Shown here one piece after another: positions 1-6,643 of a stretch of 64,000 nucleotides of DNA (its first letter is position 1; the number at the start of each line of letters is the position of its first letter). A model generated the notes under the pieces. That model saw nothing but the letters and a program-made list of their open reading frames with translations, ran no database searches and was not told the DNA's origin. The DNA is from Emticicia sp043780375 (GTDB lineage: Bacteria > Bacteroidota > Bacteroidia > Cytophagales > Spirosomataceae), in NCBI RefSeq assembly GCF_043780375.1, contig NZ_JAYWCU010000144.1, positions 1 to 64,000 on the forward strand, given 5' to 3'. Made by a program: the position numbers and the translations under genes.

Positions 1-34
1 CTTTATCCCAAAATTAACCTTCTTTCTTATAGCA

Positions 35-829
35 ATGAAAAAAATATTTTTTGTCGGCTTATTTCTCAGTACATTTTTCAGTATTTCTGCCCAAGAGTTA
101 GTCGATTTTGGTCAGTATTTCAAAGAAGCCGACCTTGAAGGAGGATTTTATTTGTATGATTACAAGAAAAAATTATATAAAATTACTGATAAATCCGATT
201 TCGTGCGAACAACTTCGCCCGCTTCTACTTTCAAGATTCCGAATTCGTTAATTGCCTTAGAAGTTGGTGCGATAAAAGATGAAAATGACATAATTAAATG
301 GGATGGCGAAAAACGCTGGTTAGATTCATGGAATAAAGACCACACACTCGCAGAAGCTTATAAAAATTCAACACTTTGGTTTTACCAAGAACTTGCACGC
401 CGAATAGGAGAAAAAAACTATAATAAATACCTGAAAGCCTGTGATTATGGCAATCATAATATCGGGAAAGATTTGACAAAATTTTGGTTGGGCGAAAGCT
501 CTGCTTTGCAAATTTCTCCCAAAAATCAGTTAGAGTTTTTAATAAAACTACACGAAGAAAAACTGCCTTTCTCGAAACGTACTTTTGAAATTACAAAGCG
601 AGTGATGATTCGTGAACAAACAGACAATTATACCTTGAGAGCCAAAACTGGTTGGGCTCAAGCTGGCGGAAAAGACATCGGTTGGTACGTGGGTTACGTC
701 GAAAAGAAAGACAATGTTTATTTCTTCGCTTTGCGAGTTCATAAACCTTTAGAAAAAGAAATGCCCGAATTTATTGCAAGACGTATCGAGATTTCGAATA
801 AAATCATGAAACAAATAGGCATTATTTAG
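35..829 (+). CDS. Class D (OXA-type) beta-lactamase
   Basis: Serine beta-lactamase predicted to hydrolyse beta-lactams in the periplasm. The 264-residue product has a Sec signal peptide (about residues 1-20, ending SISAQ) and the class D motifs in order: S64-T-F-K67 with the catalytic Ser and carboxylated Lys, S112-T-L where most OXA enzymes have S-x-V, Y138-G-N, W151 in the omega-loop region (FWLGESS) and K204-T-G. The length matches the family (about 250-280). No mobile element or integron is visible within the window, so a resident chromosomal gene is likelier than a recent cassette. Only 34 bp of upstream sequence is available. The L in place of V in motif II could affect hydrolysis. Family assignment is confident; substrate spectrum is unknown. 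Confidence 0.93.
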   Translation: MKKIFFVGLFLSTFFSISAQELVDFGQYFKEADLEGGFYLYDYKKKLYKITDKSDFVRTTSPASTFKIPNSLIALEVGAIKDENDIIKWDGEKRWLDSWNKDHTLAEAYKNSTLWFYQELARRIGEKNYNKYLKACDYGNHNIGKDLTKFWLGESSALQISPKNQLEFLIKLHEEKLPFSKRTFEITKRVMIREQTDNYTLRAKTGWAQAGGKDIGWYVGYVEKKDNVYFFALRVHKPLEKEMPEFIARRIEISNKIMKQIGII

Positions 830-840
830 ATTTAGTAAAG

Positions 841-870
841 TACAACTCGAAGCCAATGCTCCGAGTTGTA
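841..870. terminator. Hairpin after the beta-lactamase gene
   Basis: Perfect 9-bp inverted repeat (TACAACTCG at 841-849, CGAGTTGTA at 862-870) 11 bp after the stop codon. It lies between the convergent beta-lactamase and lipoprotein genes. There is no long T-run on the plus side, so it is a weak terminator candidate. Confidence 0.4.
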
Positions 871-928
871 AAAATGAACGTCGTTTCATCGAAAAAATTA
901 AAATGGGTGAGAGAATTTTGCTCTTTTC

Positions 929-1528
929 TTACTTCAAATCTTCTAATTTCTCCAAGTCAATATCATCAAGCGTTGCTTTTATTTTACTCATCTCAACGTT
1001 ATTTCCCTTTACGGTTACCACAAAACGATTTGCCACAATTACTGCCATTTCGCCATCTTTGTTTTTATTATTGTATTTTTCAAAGGCTTTGTGGTCTTTA
1101 TATTTAGTTGTTTTTTCATACCCATCCTCGGTTTCTTTGTCCATCTCCATCATCGACCAAGCAGCCATTCCCATCAAAGCCCCTGTGCCAGCTACATCAA
1201 CAATATTAATTTCTATTGAGCTATCATCATTTTTATAGCGACCTTCGGCGGTTGAGATATTGAAGCCCATAGCACCTGTTTTTTCGCTCGAAGCCTCTTT
1301 TCTTGGTAGGCCGTCGGCATCAGCAGGCAGTAATTCTTTCAATAATTTGGCATCTACTACCTCTTTTGGAGCTTCTTTCGACATCTTTTCTGCCTCCTTT
1401 GCCATATTTTGTAAAGCCTCCAAACCAGTTTTAGGCTCTTCTACTTTTTCTTCCTCTTTTTTACTACCACAATTGCTTAAAAATATACTTATCGTCAAAA
1501 GCGAAATTAATAGTTTTACAGTTTTCAT
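929..1528 (-). CDS. Hypothetical lipoprotein
   Basis: A 199-residue protein of unrecognised family. It starts with a type II signal peptide (MKTVKLLISLL... with lipobox LSNC at about residues 17-20), so it is probably lipid-anchored in the cell envelope. A charged, Lys/Glu-rich helical stretch follows (residues 22-60, KKEEEKVEEPK...), then a compact mixed domain with a Gly/Ala/Met-rich hydrophobic stretch (GTGALMGMAAWSMM). Two overlapping antisense open frames cover the same DNA and look like shadows. It is convergent with the beta-lactamase gene and divergent from ispE. Function unknown. Confidence 0.8.
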   Translation of the reverse strand: MKTVKLLISLLTISIFLSNCGSKKEEEKVEEPKTGLEALQNMAKEAEKMSKEAPKEVVDAKLLKELLPADADGLPRKEASSEKTGAMGFNISTAEGRYKNDDSSIEINIVDVAGTGALMGMAAWSMMEMDKETEDGYEKTTKYKDHKAFEKYNNKNKDGEMAVIVANRFVVTVKGNNVEMSKIKATLDDIDLEKLEDLK

Positions 1529-1620
1529 TTTTTGCTCGTTTTTGGGTTTAATTTTAAGAAAGTTATAGTATTTTCTAAAAACAAAAAATTGTTTTACTAT
1601 TTTTTTACTAAGCGGTTGAG

Positions 1621-1628
1621 TAAATTTG
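1621..1628 (+). promoter_or_regulatory. Bacteroidota-type -7 box before ispE
   Basis: TAAATTTG matches the Bacteroidota -7 consensus TAnnTTTG and lies 16 bp before the ispE start codon. No good -33 TTG at the expected 19-21 bp spacing was seen, so this is tentative. Confidence 0.4.
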
Positions 1629-1644
1629 AGTTTTCAAAAACAAA

Positions 1645-2475
1645 ATGCTCACATTCCCCAACGCCAAGATAAATATCGGCCTAAATATCATCGAAAAACG
1701 TGCTGATGGTTTTCATAATATTGAATCTGTTTTCTATCCTGTAGAATGGTGTGATGTGCTGGAAATTATTCCTTCGCAAGAAAAAGAAGTCAAATTTCAA
1801 AGTTCGGGCTTGGCAATTCCAGGTAATGAAAACTCAAATTTATGCCTTAAAGCATGGCATTTATTAAAGTCTCATATTTTGCAACCCCCTATTATTCATC
1901 TTCATAAAGTTATTCCGATGGGTGCCGGCTTGGGAGGTGGCTCGGCAGACGGTGCGTTTACGCTCAAAATGCTCAATGAAGTTTATGATTTGAAACTAAA
2001 TAATGATAAATTACAAGACTACGCTCGTCAGTTAGGCTCAGATTGTGCATTTTTTATCGAAAATCGTCCAGTATTTTGTTATGGCAAAGGCGATCAATTC
2101 GAAGATTTTTCATTAGATTTGAGGGGGAAATACATAGTTCTAATCAATCCTGATATTCATATTTCAACCGCAGAAGCGTATTCGGGCGTGGTGCCTTGCA
2201 AACCCAAAATTTCTTTGAAAGATGGTTTAAAACAAAATATCACAGAATGGAAGGAAACAATTAAAAACGATTTTGAAAGAAACTTGTTATTAAAGTATCC
2301 AGCCATCGCCAATGTGAAAGCTTACTTATATCAATCGGGAGCAATTTATGCTTCTATGACTGGCTCGGGTTCAACACTGTACGGAATTTTTGACAAAGAA
2401 GACGAGTGTCGCACCGTTAATCTAAAAGATAAGTTTCCAAACTTTGCTCTATGGCAAGGTTTTATACGAAATTAA
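1645..2475 (+). CDS. ispE: 4-diphosphocytidyl-2-C-methyl-D-erythritol kinase
   Basis: GHMP-family kinase that phosphorylates CDP-methylerythritol at the 2-hydroxyl in the MEP pathway of isoprenoid synthesis. The 276-residue protein starts with the family's N-terminal block (PNAKINIGLNI), has the Gly-rich ATP-binding GHMP motif at residues 91-104 (PMGAGLGGGSADGA), and a C-terminal Gly-rich motif (MTGSGSTLYG). Length is typical. The next gene starts 30 bp downstream on the same strand, so ispE, cytochrome oxidase subunit III and recO may be cotranscribed. With idi at about 55.7 kb this supports MEP-pathway isoprenoid synthesis in the organism. Confidence 0.95.
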   Translation: MLTFPNAKINIGLNIIEKRADGFHNIESVFYPVEWCDVLEIIPSQEKEVKFQSSGLAIPGNENSNLCLKAWHLLKSHILQPPIIHLHKVIPMGAGLGGGSADGAFTLKMLNEVYDLKLNNDKLQDYARQLGSDCAFFIENRPVFCYGKGDQFEDFSLDLRGKYIVLINPDIHISTAEAYSGVVPCKPKISLKDGLKQNITEWKETIKNDFERNLLLKYPAIANVKAYLYQSGAIYASMTGSGSTLYGIFDKEDECRTVNLKDKFPNFALWQGFIRN

Positions 2476-2505
2476 AAAATCTCCTGGTAGTGGCTTGGAG
2501 TCTTT

Positions 2506-3111
2506 ATGAATCGCTTTACCAAACGTCGAGAACCATTTTCTTTCATGCTATATTTAGCTATGGTGGGCAGTGCTTTACTATTTTTATTTTTAATCTTTGT
2601 TTTTATATCAAAAGAAGCTGTCAATCAAGATATTCCAATCAAAATCCCTGGAGTATTTTGGTGGAGTACTTGGATGATTTTGGCAAGCAGTGCCACACTT
2701 CATGGAGCAAATAAGGCCTTTCGAGAAGAGCGTTTTAGAAGTTATCGACTAAACATTGGTCTGACACTTTTAGCAGGAATACTTTTTATTATTCTACAAG
2801 GTTTCGGCTGGCGAGAAATGCTTCTTTCTGGCATCACAATGAGCAATAATACTGGCGGAATGTTTATTTATATTTTGTCTGGATTACATATTTTTCATAC
2901 CCTTGGTGGACTTATTGCTTTGGCTTCTGTCAACAAAGATGCGTTCCAAAGAATGGAGTATGTAGACTCGTATGTGTATAGTGTCAATCCACCTAATCAA
3001 TTGAAAATTAAACTAATAAGTATCTACTGGCACTTTATTGATGTACTTTGGATAGCCTTGTTTGTGTTCCTCCTTTATCATGCTTCACAAAACCCGAGCG
3101 ATAGTCATTAA
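2506..3111 (+). CDS. Heme-copper oxidase subunit III-like membrane protein
   Basis: A 201-residue membrane protein with about five hydrophobic helices and the subunit III hallmarks: a loop GFGWREML, a Gly/His-rich helix SGLHIFHTLGGLIALA, and the C-terminal signature IYWHFIDVLWIALFVFLLY. Subunit III stabilises the catalytic core of aa3/caa3-type terminal oxidases in the cytoplasmic membrane. No subunit I, II or IV gene is nearby, so this is a stand-alone copy; it could serve an oxidase encoded elsewhere. Its 3' end overlaps the recO start by 32 bp, suggesting translational coupling. Family assignment is firm; oxidase subtype is not determinable here. Confidence 0.88.
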   Translation: MNRFTKRREPFSFMLYLAMVGSALLFLFLIFVFISKEAVNQDIPIKIPGVFWWSTWMILASSATLHGANKAFREERFRSYRLNIGLTLLAGILFIILQGFGWREMLLSGITMSNNTGGMFIYILSGLHIFHTLGGLIALASVNKDAFQRMEYVDSYVYSVNPPNQLKIKLISIYWHFIDVLWIALFVFLLYHASQNPSDSH

Positions 3112-3769
3112 TTATATTCGTTATCGAGAAACGTCTATCATCGCCAAGGTTTATACCGAAAAATTTGGCATCCAGTCTTTCATAGAAAACGGAGTAAGAA
3201 GTAGCAAAGGAAAAAACAAAATTGCTCTTTTTCAGCCTCTTTCGCTCTTAGACTTGGTGGTTTATCATGATGAAAAAAAAGAGATTCATCGAATTTCTGA
3301 AATTAAATCAAATTTTCCATTCCGAACTTTACCCTACGAGATTCATAAGTCGAGCATTGGTATATTTTTGGATGAAATTTTGAACAAAACGCTCAAAGAG
3401 CATTCCGAAAACACTGTTCTGTTCGATTTCTTGCATCATTCGCTCATCTTTTTGGACGAAACAGACGAACATTTTGAAAATTTTCATCTGATTTTTCTCT
3501 TGAAATATGCTTTTTTCTTAGGATTTTCGCCACAAGACGCCAACGAAATTGTGACACAATTTAGAGATTTCAACGTAACTATTCCTTTCGATAATGATTA
3601 TCAAAAATTGATGAATCAATTGATAATTGCCGATTATCAAACTCCAATTTCAATATCTCGTGGCGTAAGAAATCATTTACTCGAAGTAATTATTTTATTT
3701 TATCGCTTACACGTAGAAGAATTTGGAGAGGTTAAATCTTTGCAGGTTTTGAGAGAGGTATTGAGTTGA
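3080..3769 (+). CDS. recO: DNA repair protein RecO
   Basis: RecO helps load RecA on SSB-coated DNA in the RecFOR recombinational repair pathway. The 229-residue product begins MLHKTRAIVINYIRYRE, the typical OB-fold start of RecO, with VYTEKFG and NGVRSSK shortly after. A longer frame beginning at a TTG 18 bp upstream exists, but the ATG at 3080 gives the family's usual N-terminus. The zinc-finger cysteines found in some RecO proteins are absent, as in many Bacteroidota. The start codon lies inside the 3' end of the oxidase subunit gene. Convergent with the aminopeptidase gene. Confidence 0.9.
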   Translation: MLHKTRAIVINYIRYRETSIIAKVYTEKFGIQSFIENGVRSSKGKNKIALFQPLSLLDLVVYHDEKKEIHRISEIKSNFPFRTLPYEIHKSSIGIFLDEILNKTLKEHSENTVLFDFLHHSLIFLDETDEHFENFHLIFLLKYAFFLGFSPQDANEIVTQFRDFNVTIPFDNDYQKLMNQLIIADYQTPISISRGVRNHLLEVIILFYRLHVEEFGEVKSLQVLREVLS

Positions 3770-3774
3770 TATAT

Positions 3775-3802
3775 GAGTGAGTGATTATTAAATCACTCAT
3801 TC
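3775..3802. terminator. Hairpin between convergent recO and aminopeptidase genes
   Basis: An 11-bp stem with one mismatch (GAGTGAGTGAT at 3775-3785 and ATCACTCATTC at 3792-3802) in the short gap between two convergent genes. A plausible shared terminator, without a long T-run. Confidence 0.45.
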
Positions 3803-3820
3803 ACCAATCACAATTTCATT

Positions 3821-5290
3821 CTATATTTCCCGCAACCAAGCAGTTAAAAGTCTTACACCGTAAGCTGTTCCTGACTTCATTTTGGCAAATTCTGAGTCGC
3901 CAAAAGCTAATCCTGCAATGTCAAGGTGAGCCCAATTGGTGTGTCCATCAATAAAAACTTCTAAGAATTTTGCTGCTGTAATTGCTCCAGCTAAAGGCAT
4001 TGAAGAAAGATTTTTTATATCAGCAACATCCGAATTCATCATGTCTTTATAGTCATCCCAAAGTGGTAACCGCCAGAGTTTTTCACCAGTTAATTGACTG
4101 ATATTTAATAACTTATCAGATAATTCATCATTATTTGAAAGTAAACCTGCGGCTACGTAACCTAAAGCCGCAATACAATTTCCTGTCAAAGTTGCTAAAT
4201 CAACAATTATGTCTGGTTCATAATTTTTCTTGATATAAGCAAGTCCATCTGCCAACACCAAACGACCTTCGGCATCAGTATCAATAACTTCAATGGTTTT
4301 TCCCGAATACGACGAAATCACATCACTTGGTTTCAAGGCATTGCCATCAACACAGTTTTCGGTTGCAGGAATTACGCCAATCAAATGTATAGGAAGTTTT
4401 AGTTTTGCAGCCAATTCGATTGTTCCTAAAACTGCTCCTGCCCCACCCATGTCCGATTTCATATAACTCATACTTGCCGAACCTTTGATTGAAATCCCAC
4501 CTGTATCAAAGGTTACGCCTTTGCCCACCAAACCAATTTTTTTACCTTTTTCGTCCGAACCCTTATATTCCATCACAATAAATCTTACTGGATTTTCGGT
4601 GCTTCCCTTCCCTACTGACAAAAGTGCGTGAAGTCCAAGTTCGTAACATTGTTTTTCGTCAAAAACTTTTACATCAAAACCATATTTTTCGCCTGCTTCA
4701 ATGGCAAATTCAGCCAATTTTTGAGGATATTTAAAATTGGCTGGAGCATCAACCAAAGCCATGATTCGGGCTTGCGTTTCGGCAATTTCTTGGCCAATTT
4801 TTGCAGCAATTTCTACCTTTTCAAGTGTATTTTCGGCAACTTGAATTTCTAAAATACCACCTTCACTAAAAAAATCTACTTCTATTTTTTTTTCTGTTTT
4901 ATAAATTCCAACCTCATAGTTTGCCAAACAAATGCCATTAACTATAAACTCAGCATATTCTTCCAAACCTGCCAGTTTTAGCTTCAAACCTATATTTTTG
5001 GGCAGTTTTTTCTTTGAATTATAGAAAAACGAACGAAAAACCTTTATAAAATCAGCTTGTTTCGGGTTTTTGCCCAAACCCAAAAGATACACTTTTTCGA
5101 GCCCTTCATGTTTGCCATAAAGCATCAAGTTTTCTTTCAAACCCGCCTTAAAATCTTGCTGTAAATTTTCCGCACTCAAACCTACGTGTTTGGCAATTTT
5201 TGATAAATTTTCAACCAAATTATCATTATCTATTAATGGGAAAATAATAACTTTGGCTGCTGTATTTTGGGAAATTATATTTATTTTCAT
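3821..5290 (-). CDS. pepA: Leucyl aminopeptidase, M17 family
   Basis: Cytosolic di-metal aminopeptidase that removes N-terminal residues from peptides, usually as a hexamer. The 489-residue product has the M17 catalytic blocks: VGKGVTFDTGG (residues 255-265, metal-binding Lys and Asp) and DTDAEGRL (337-344, family signature with metal-binding Asp/Glu and catalytic Arg). SDMGGAGAVLG lies between them. The ATG at 5290 (MKINIISQN) is preferred over a TTG 21 bp further upstream. The N-terminal macro-like domain is present, so the protein is full length. No operon partner is apparent. Confidence 0.93.
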   Translation of the reverse strand: MKINIISQNTAAKVIIFPLIDNDNLVENLSKIAKHVGLSAENLQQDFKAGLKENLMLYGKHEGLEKVYLLGLGKNPKQADFIKVFRSFFYNSKKKLPKNIGLKLKLAGLEEYAEFIVNGICLANYEVGIYKTEKKIEVDFFSEGGILEIQVAENTLEKVEIAAKIGQEIAETQARIMALVDAPANFKYPQKLAEFAIEAGEKYGFDVKVFDEKQCYELGLHALLSVGKGSTENPVRFIVMEYKGSDEKGKKIGLVGKGVTFDTGGISIKGSASMSYMKSDMGGAGAVLGTIELAAKLKLPIHLIGVIPATENCVDGNALKPSDVISSYSGKTIEVIDTDAEGRLVLADGLAYIKKNYEPDIIVDLATLTGNCIAALGYVAAGLLSNNDELSDKLLNISQLTGEKLWRLPLWDDYKDMMNSDVADIKNLSSMPLAGAITAAKFLEVFIDGHTNWAHLDIAGLAFGDSEFAKMKSGTAYGVRLLTAWLREI

Positions 5291-5361
5291 ATTCTTAATT
5301 GACTCAAGCAATCATATACTCATTTTCCTACTACTAAAATCGACAAAATATCTTGTGCTTA

Positions 5362-6453
5362 TCAATAAAACAACCATTCTATTGCCTTCGGAAACTCTTG
5401 TCCCCAGCGTTTTTCGTTATGTTCGCCTTTGAAGTCGGTCGAAAGCTTGATTTTGATTTTTTCAGTATCCCATCCTTGATTTTCGATGGTTTCTTTCATT
5501 TTCTTTACATTTGGAATCATCACTGAACCTTCTTTTCCGCCGCCATAAAGATAAATACTGGTATCCATCGGACTAAAAAATTCAATGGCATCGAAGTAAA
5601 TTTTAGGAGAAACCCAAAGGGCAGGAGAAAAAACCATCAAACGACCAATAGTTTCGGGGTACATCAAACCTGCATAAATACTTATCAAACCACCCATCGA
5701 ACTACCGCCAATGCCTGTAAATTGTCGCTCGGTTTTGGTTCTGAAATTGGTATCAATATATGGTTTTAAATTTCTGACAATAAAATTGGCATATTTCATG
5801 CCCAAGCCTTTTCCTTTTTTTTCGGTGGTATAAGGTGAATATTCATTGAAACGCTCCTTTTCGCCATGGTCAATCGCCACAACGATTACATCACCTTTTT
5901 CACGCTCGGCTAACAAAGAAAGGCGTTTATCAATCTCCCAATTTCCATAGCTGGAACCTTCACCAAACAAATTTTGGGCATCTTGCAAATACAAAACAGG
6001 GTAATGTTTATCAGTATTTGTGTCGTAATCGTGTGGAAGCAGAATATGAATTTTCCGTGTTTTACCTAATTGTGGAATCGCAAAGGTTTCGGAAATAACC
6101 TGTATTTTTGGCATCAGTTTTTTGATAAATGCCGTTGAGCCATCATGTCTCCAGTAAGGAACAAAATCTTCATACTTGCCTGATAATGAATCAATCAATC
6201 GATTACTGGGAGCATTTCCATAAGTATCCAACTCCACATAATTCCATCCGCCACGTGTATATTTGTATTCTAATGTTTCAGGAAGTTTAATTTCAGGCGA
6301 AAAAGTAAATTTGTACTTTCCCCTGCTCACACGTTGCATTTCAAAATCTGCCACATCAGGATTCCATTCACTAAAATTTCCAGCTAAAAAAACAGGTCTT
6401 TCGTCATCAATAGGTGTGGTCAGCTCTAAACTCAATAAGTTTCGGTTACTCAT
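5362..6453 (-). CDS. Putative esterase with N-terminal glycogen-binding-like domain
   Basis: A 363-residue protein with two domains. Residues 1-105 resemble an E-set/CBM48-like beta-sandwich (VFLAGNFSEWNP, then YKYTRGGW). Residues 120-363 form an esterase D-like alpha/beta hydrolase: strand entry YPVLYLQDAQN, nucleophile elbow GGSSMGG with Ser252, and a C-terminal GEHNEKRW that likely supplies the catalytic His. Relatives include carbohydrate esterases and siderophore-type esterases. No signal peptide is visible, so it may be cytosolic. Substrate unknown; an acyl-carbohydrate or other ester is an inference from the domain pairing. Confidence 0.82.
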   Translation of the reverse strand: MSNRNLLSLELTTPIDDERPVFLAGNFSEWNPDVADFEMQRVSRGKYKFTFSPEIKLPETLEYKYTRGGWNYVELDTYGNAPSNRLIDSLSGKYEDFVPYWRHDGSTAFIKKLMPKIQVISETFAIPQLGKTRKIHILLPHDYDTNTDKHYPVLYLQDAQNLFGEGSSYGNWEIDKRLSLLAEREKGDVIVVAIDHGEKERFNEYSPYTTEKKGKGLGMKYANFIVRNLKPYIDTNFRTKTERQFTGIGGSSMGGLISIYAGLMYPETIGRLMVFSPALWVSPKIYFDAIEFFSPMDTSIYLYGGGKEGSVMIPNVKKMKETIENQGWDTEKIKIKLSTDFKGEHNEKRWGQEFPKAIEWLFY

Positions 6454-6583
6454 TTTTACTTTTTTATAATGGTTGGTAAATGTAAATTTACAAAATATAA
6501 CTCTTTTTAAAAATTAGGGTTCAAAAAATTAATATACAAAAATCATAAGTCTCTTGTAATCAGGCTCTTATAAAACAAAAAAA

Positions 6584-6618
6584 CGAAATACTTGCTTTAA
6601 ATAAAAGCAAGTATTTCG
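6584..6618 (-). terminator. Intrinsic terminator of the FAD/Fe-S oxidoreductase gene
   Basis: Perfect 14-bp inverted repeat (CGAAATACTTGCTT at 6584-6597, its complement at 6605-6618) followed on the minus strand by a run of seven T. It lies 26 bp after the stop of the large oxidoreductase gene. Confidence 0.85.
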
Positions 6619-6643
6619 CCAAAATCTTATATTTGAAGTAGTA

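Noticed and set aside
856..1238. Two plus-strand open frames
   Set aside because: They are antisense shadows of the lipoprotein gene on the minus strand, which has a clear lipobox and better composition.
2451..2714. 87-residue plus-strand frame overlapping the ispE end and oxidase subunit gene
   Set aside because: Out of frame with a clear membrane protein of the oxidase subunit III family.
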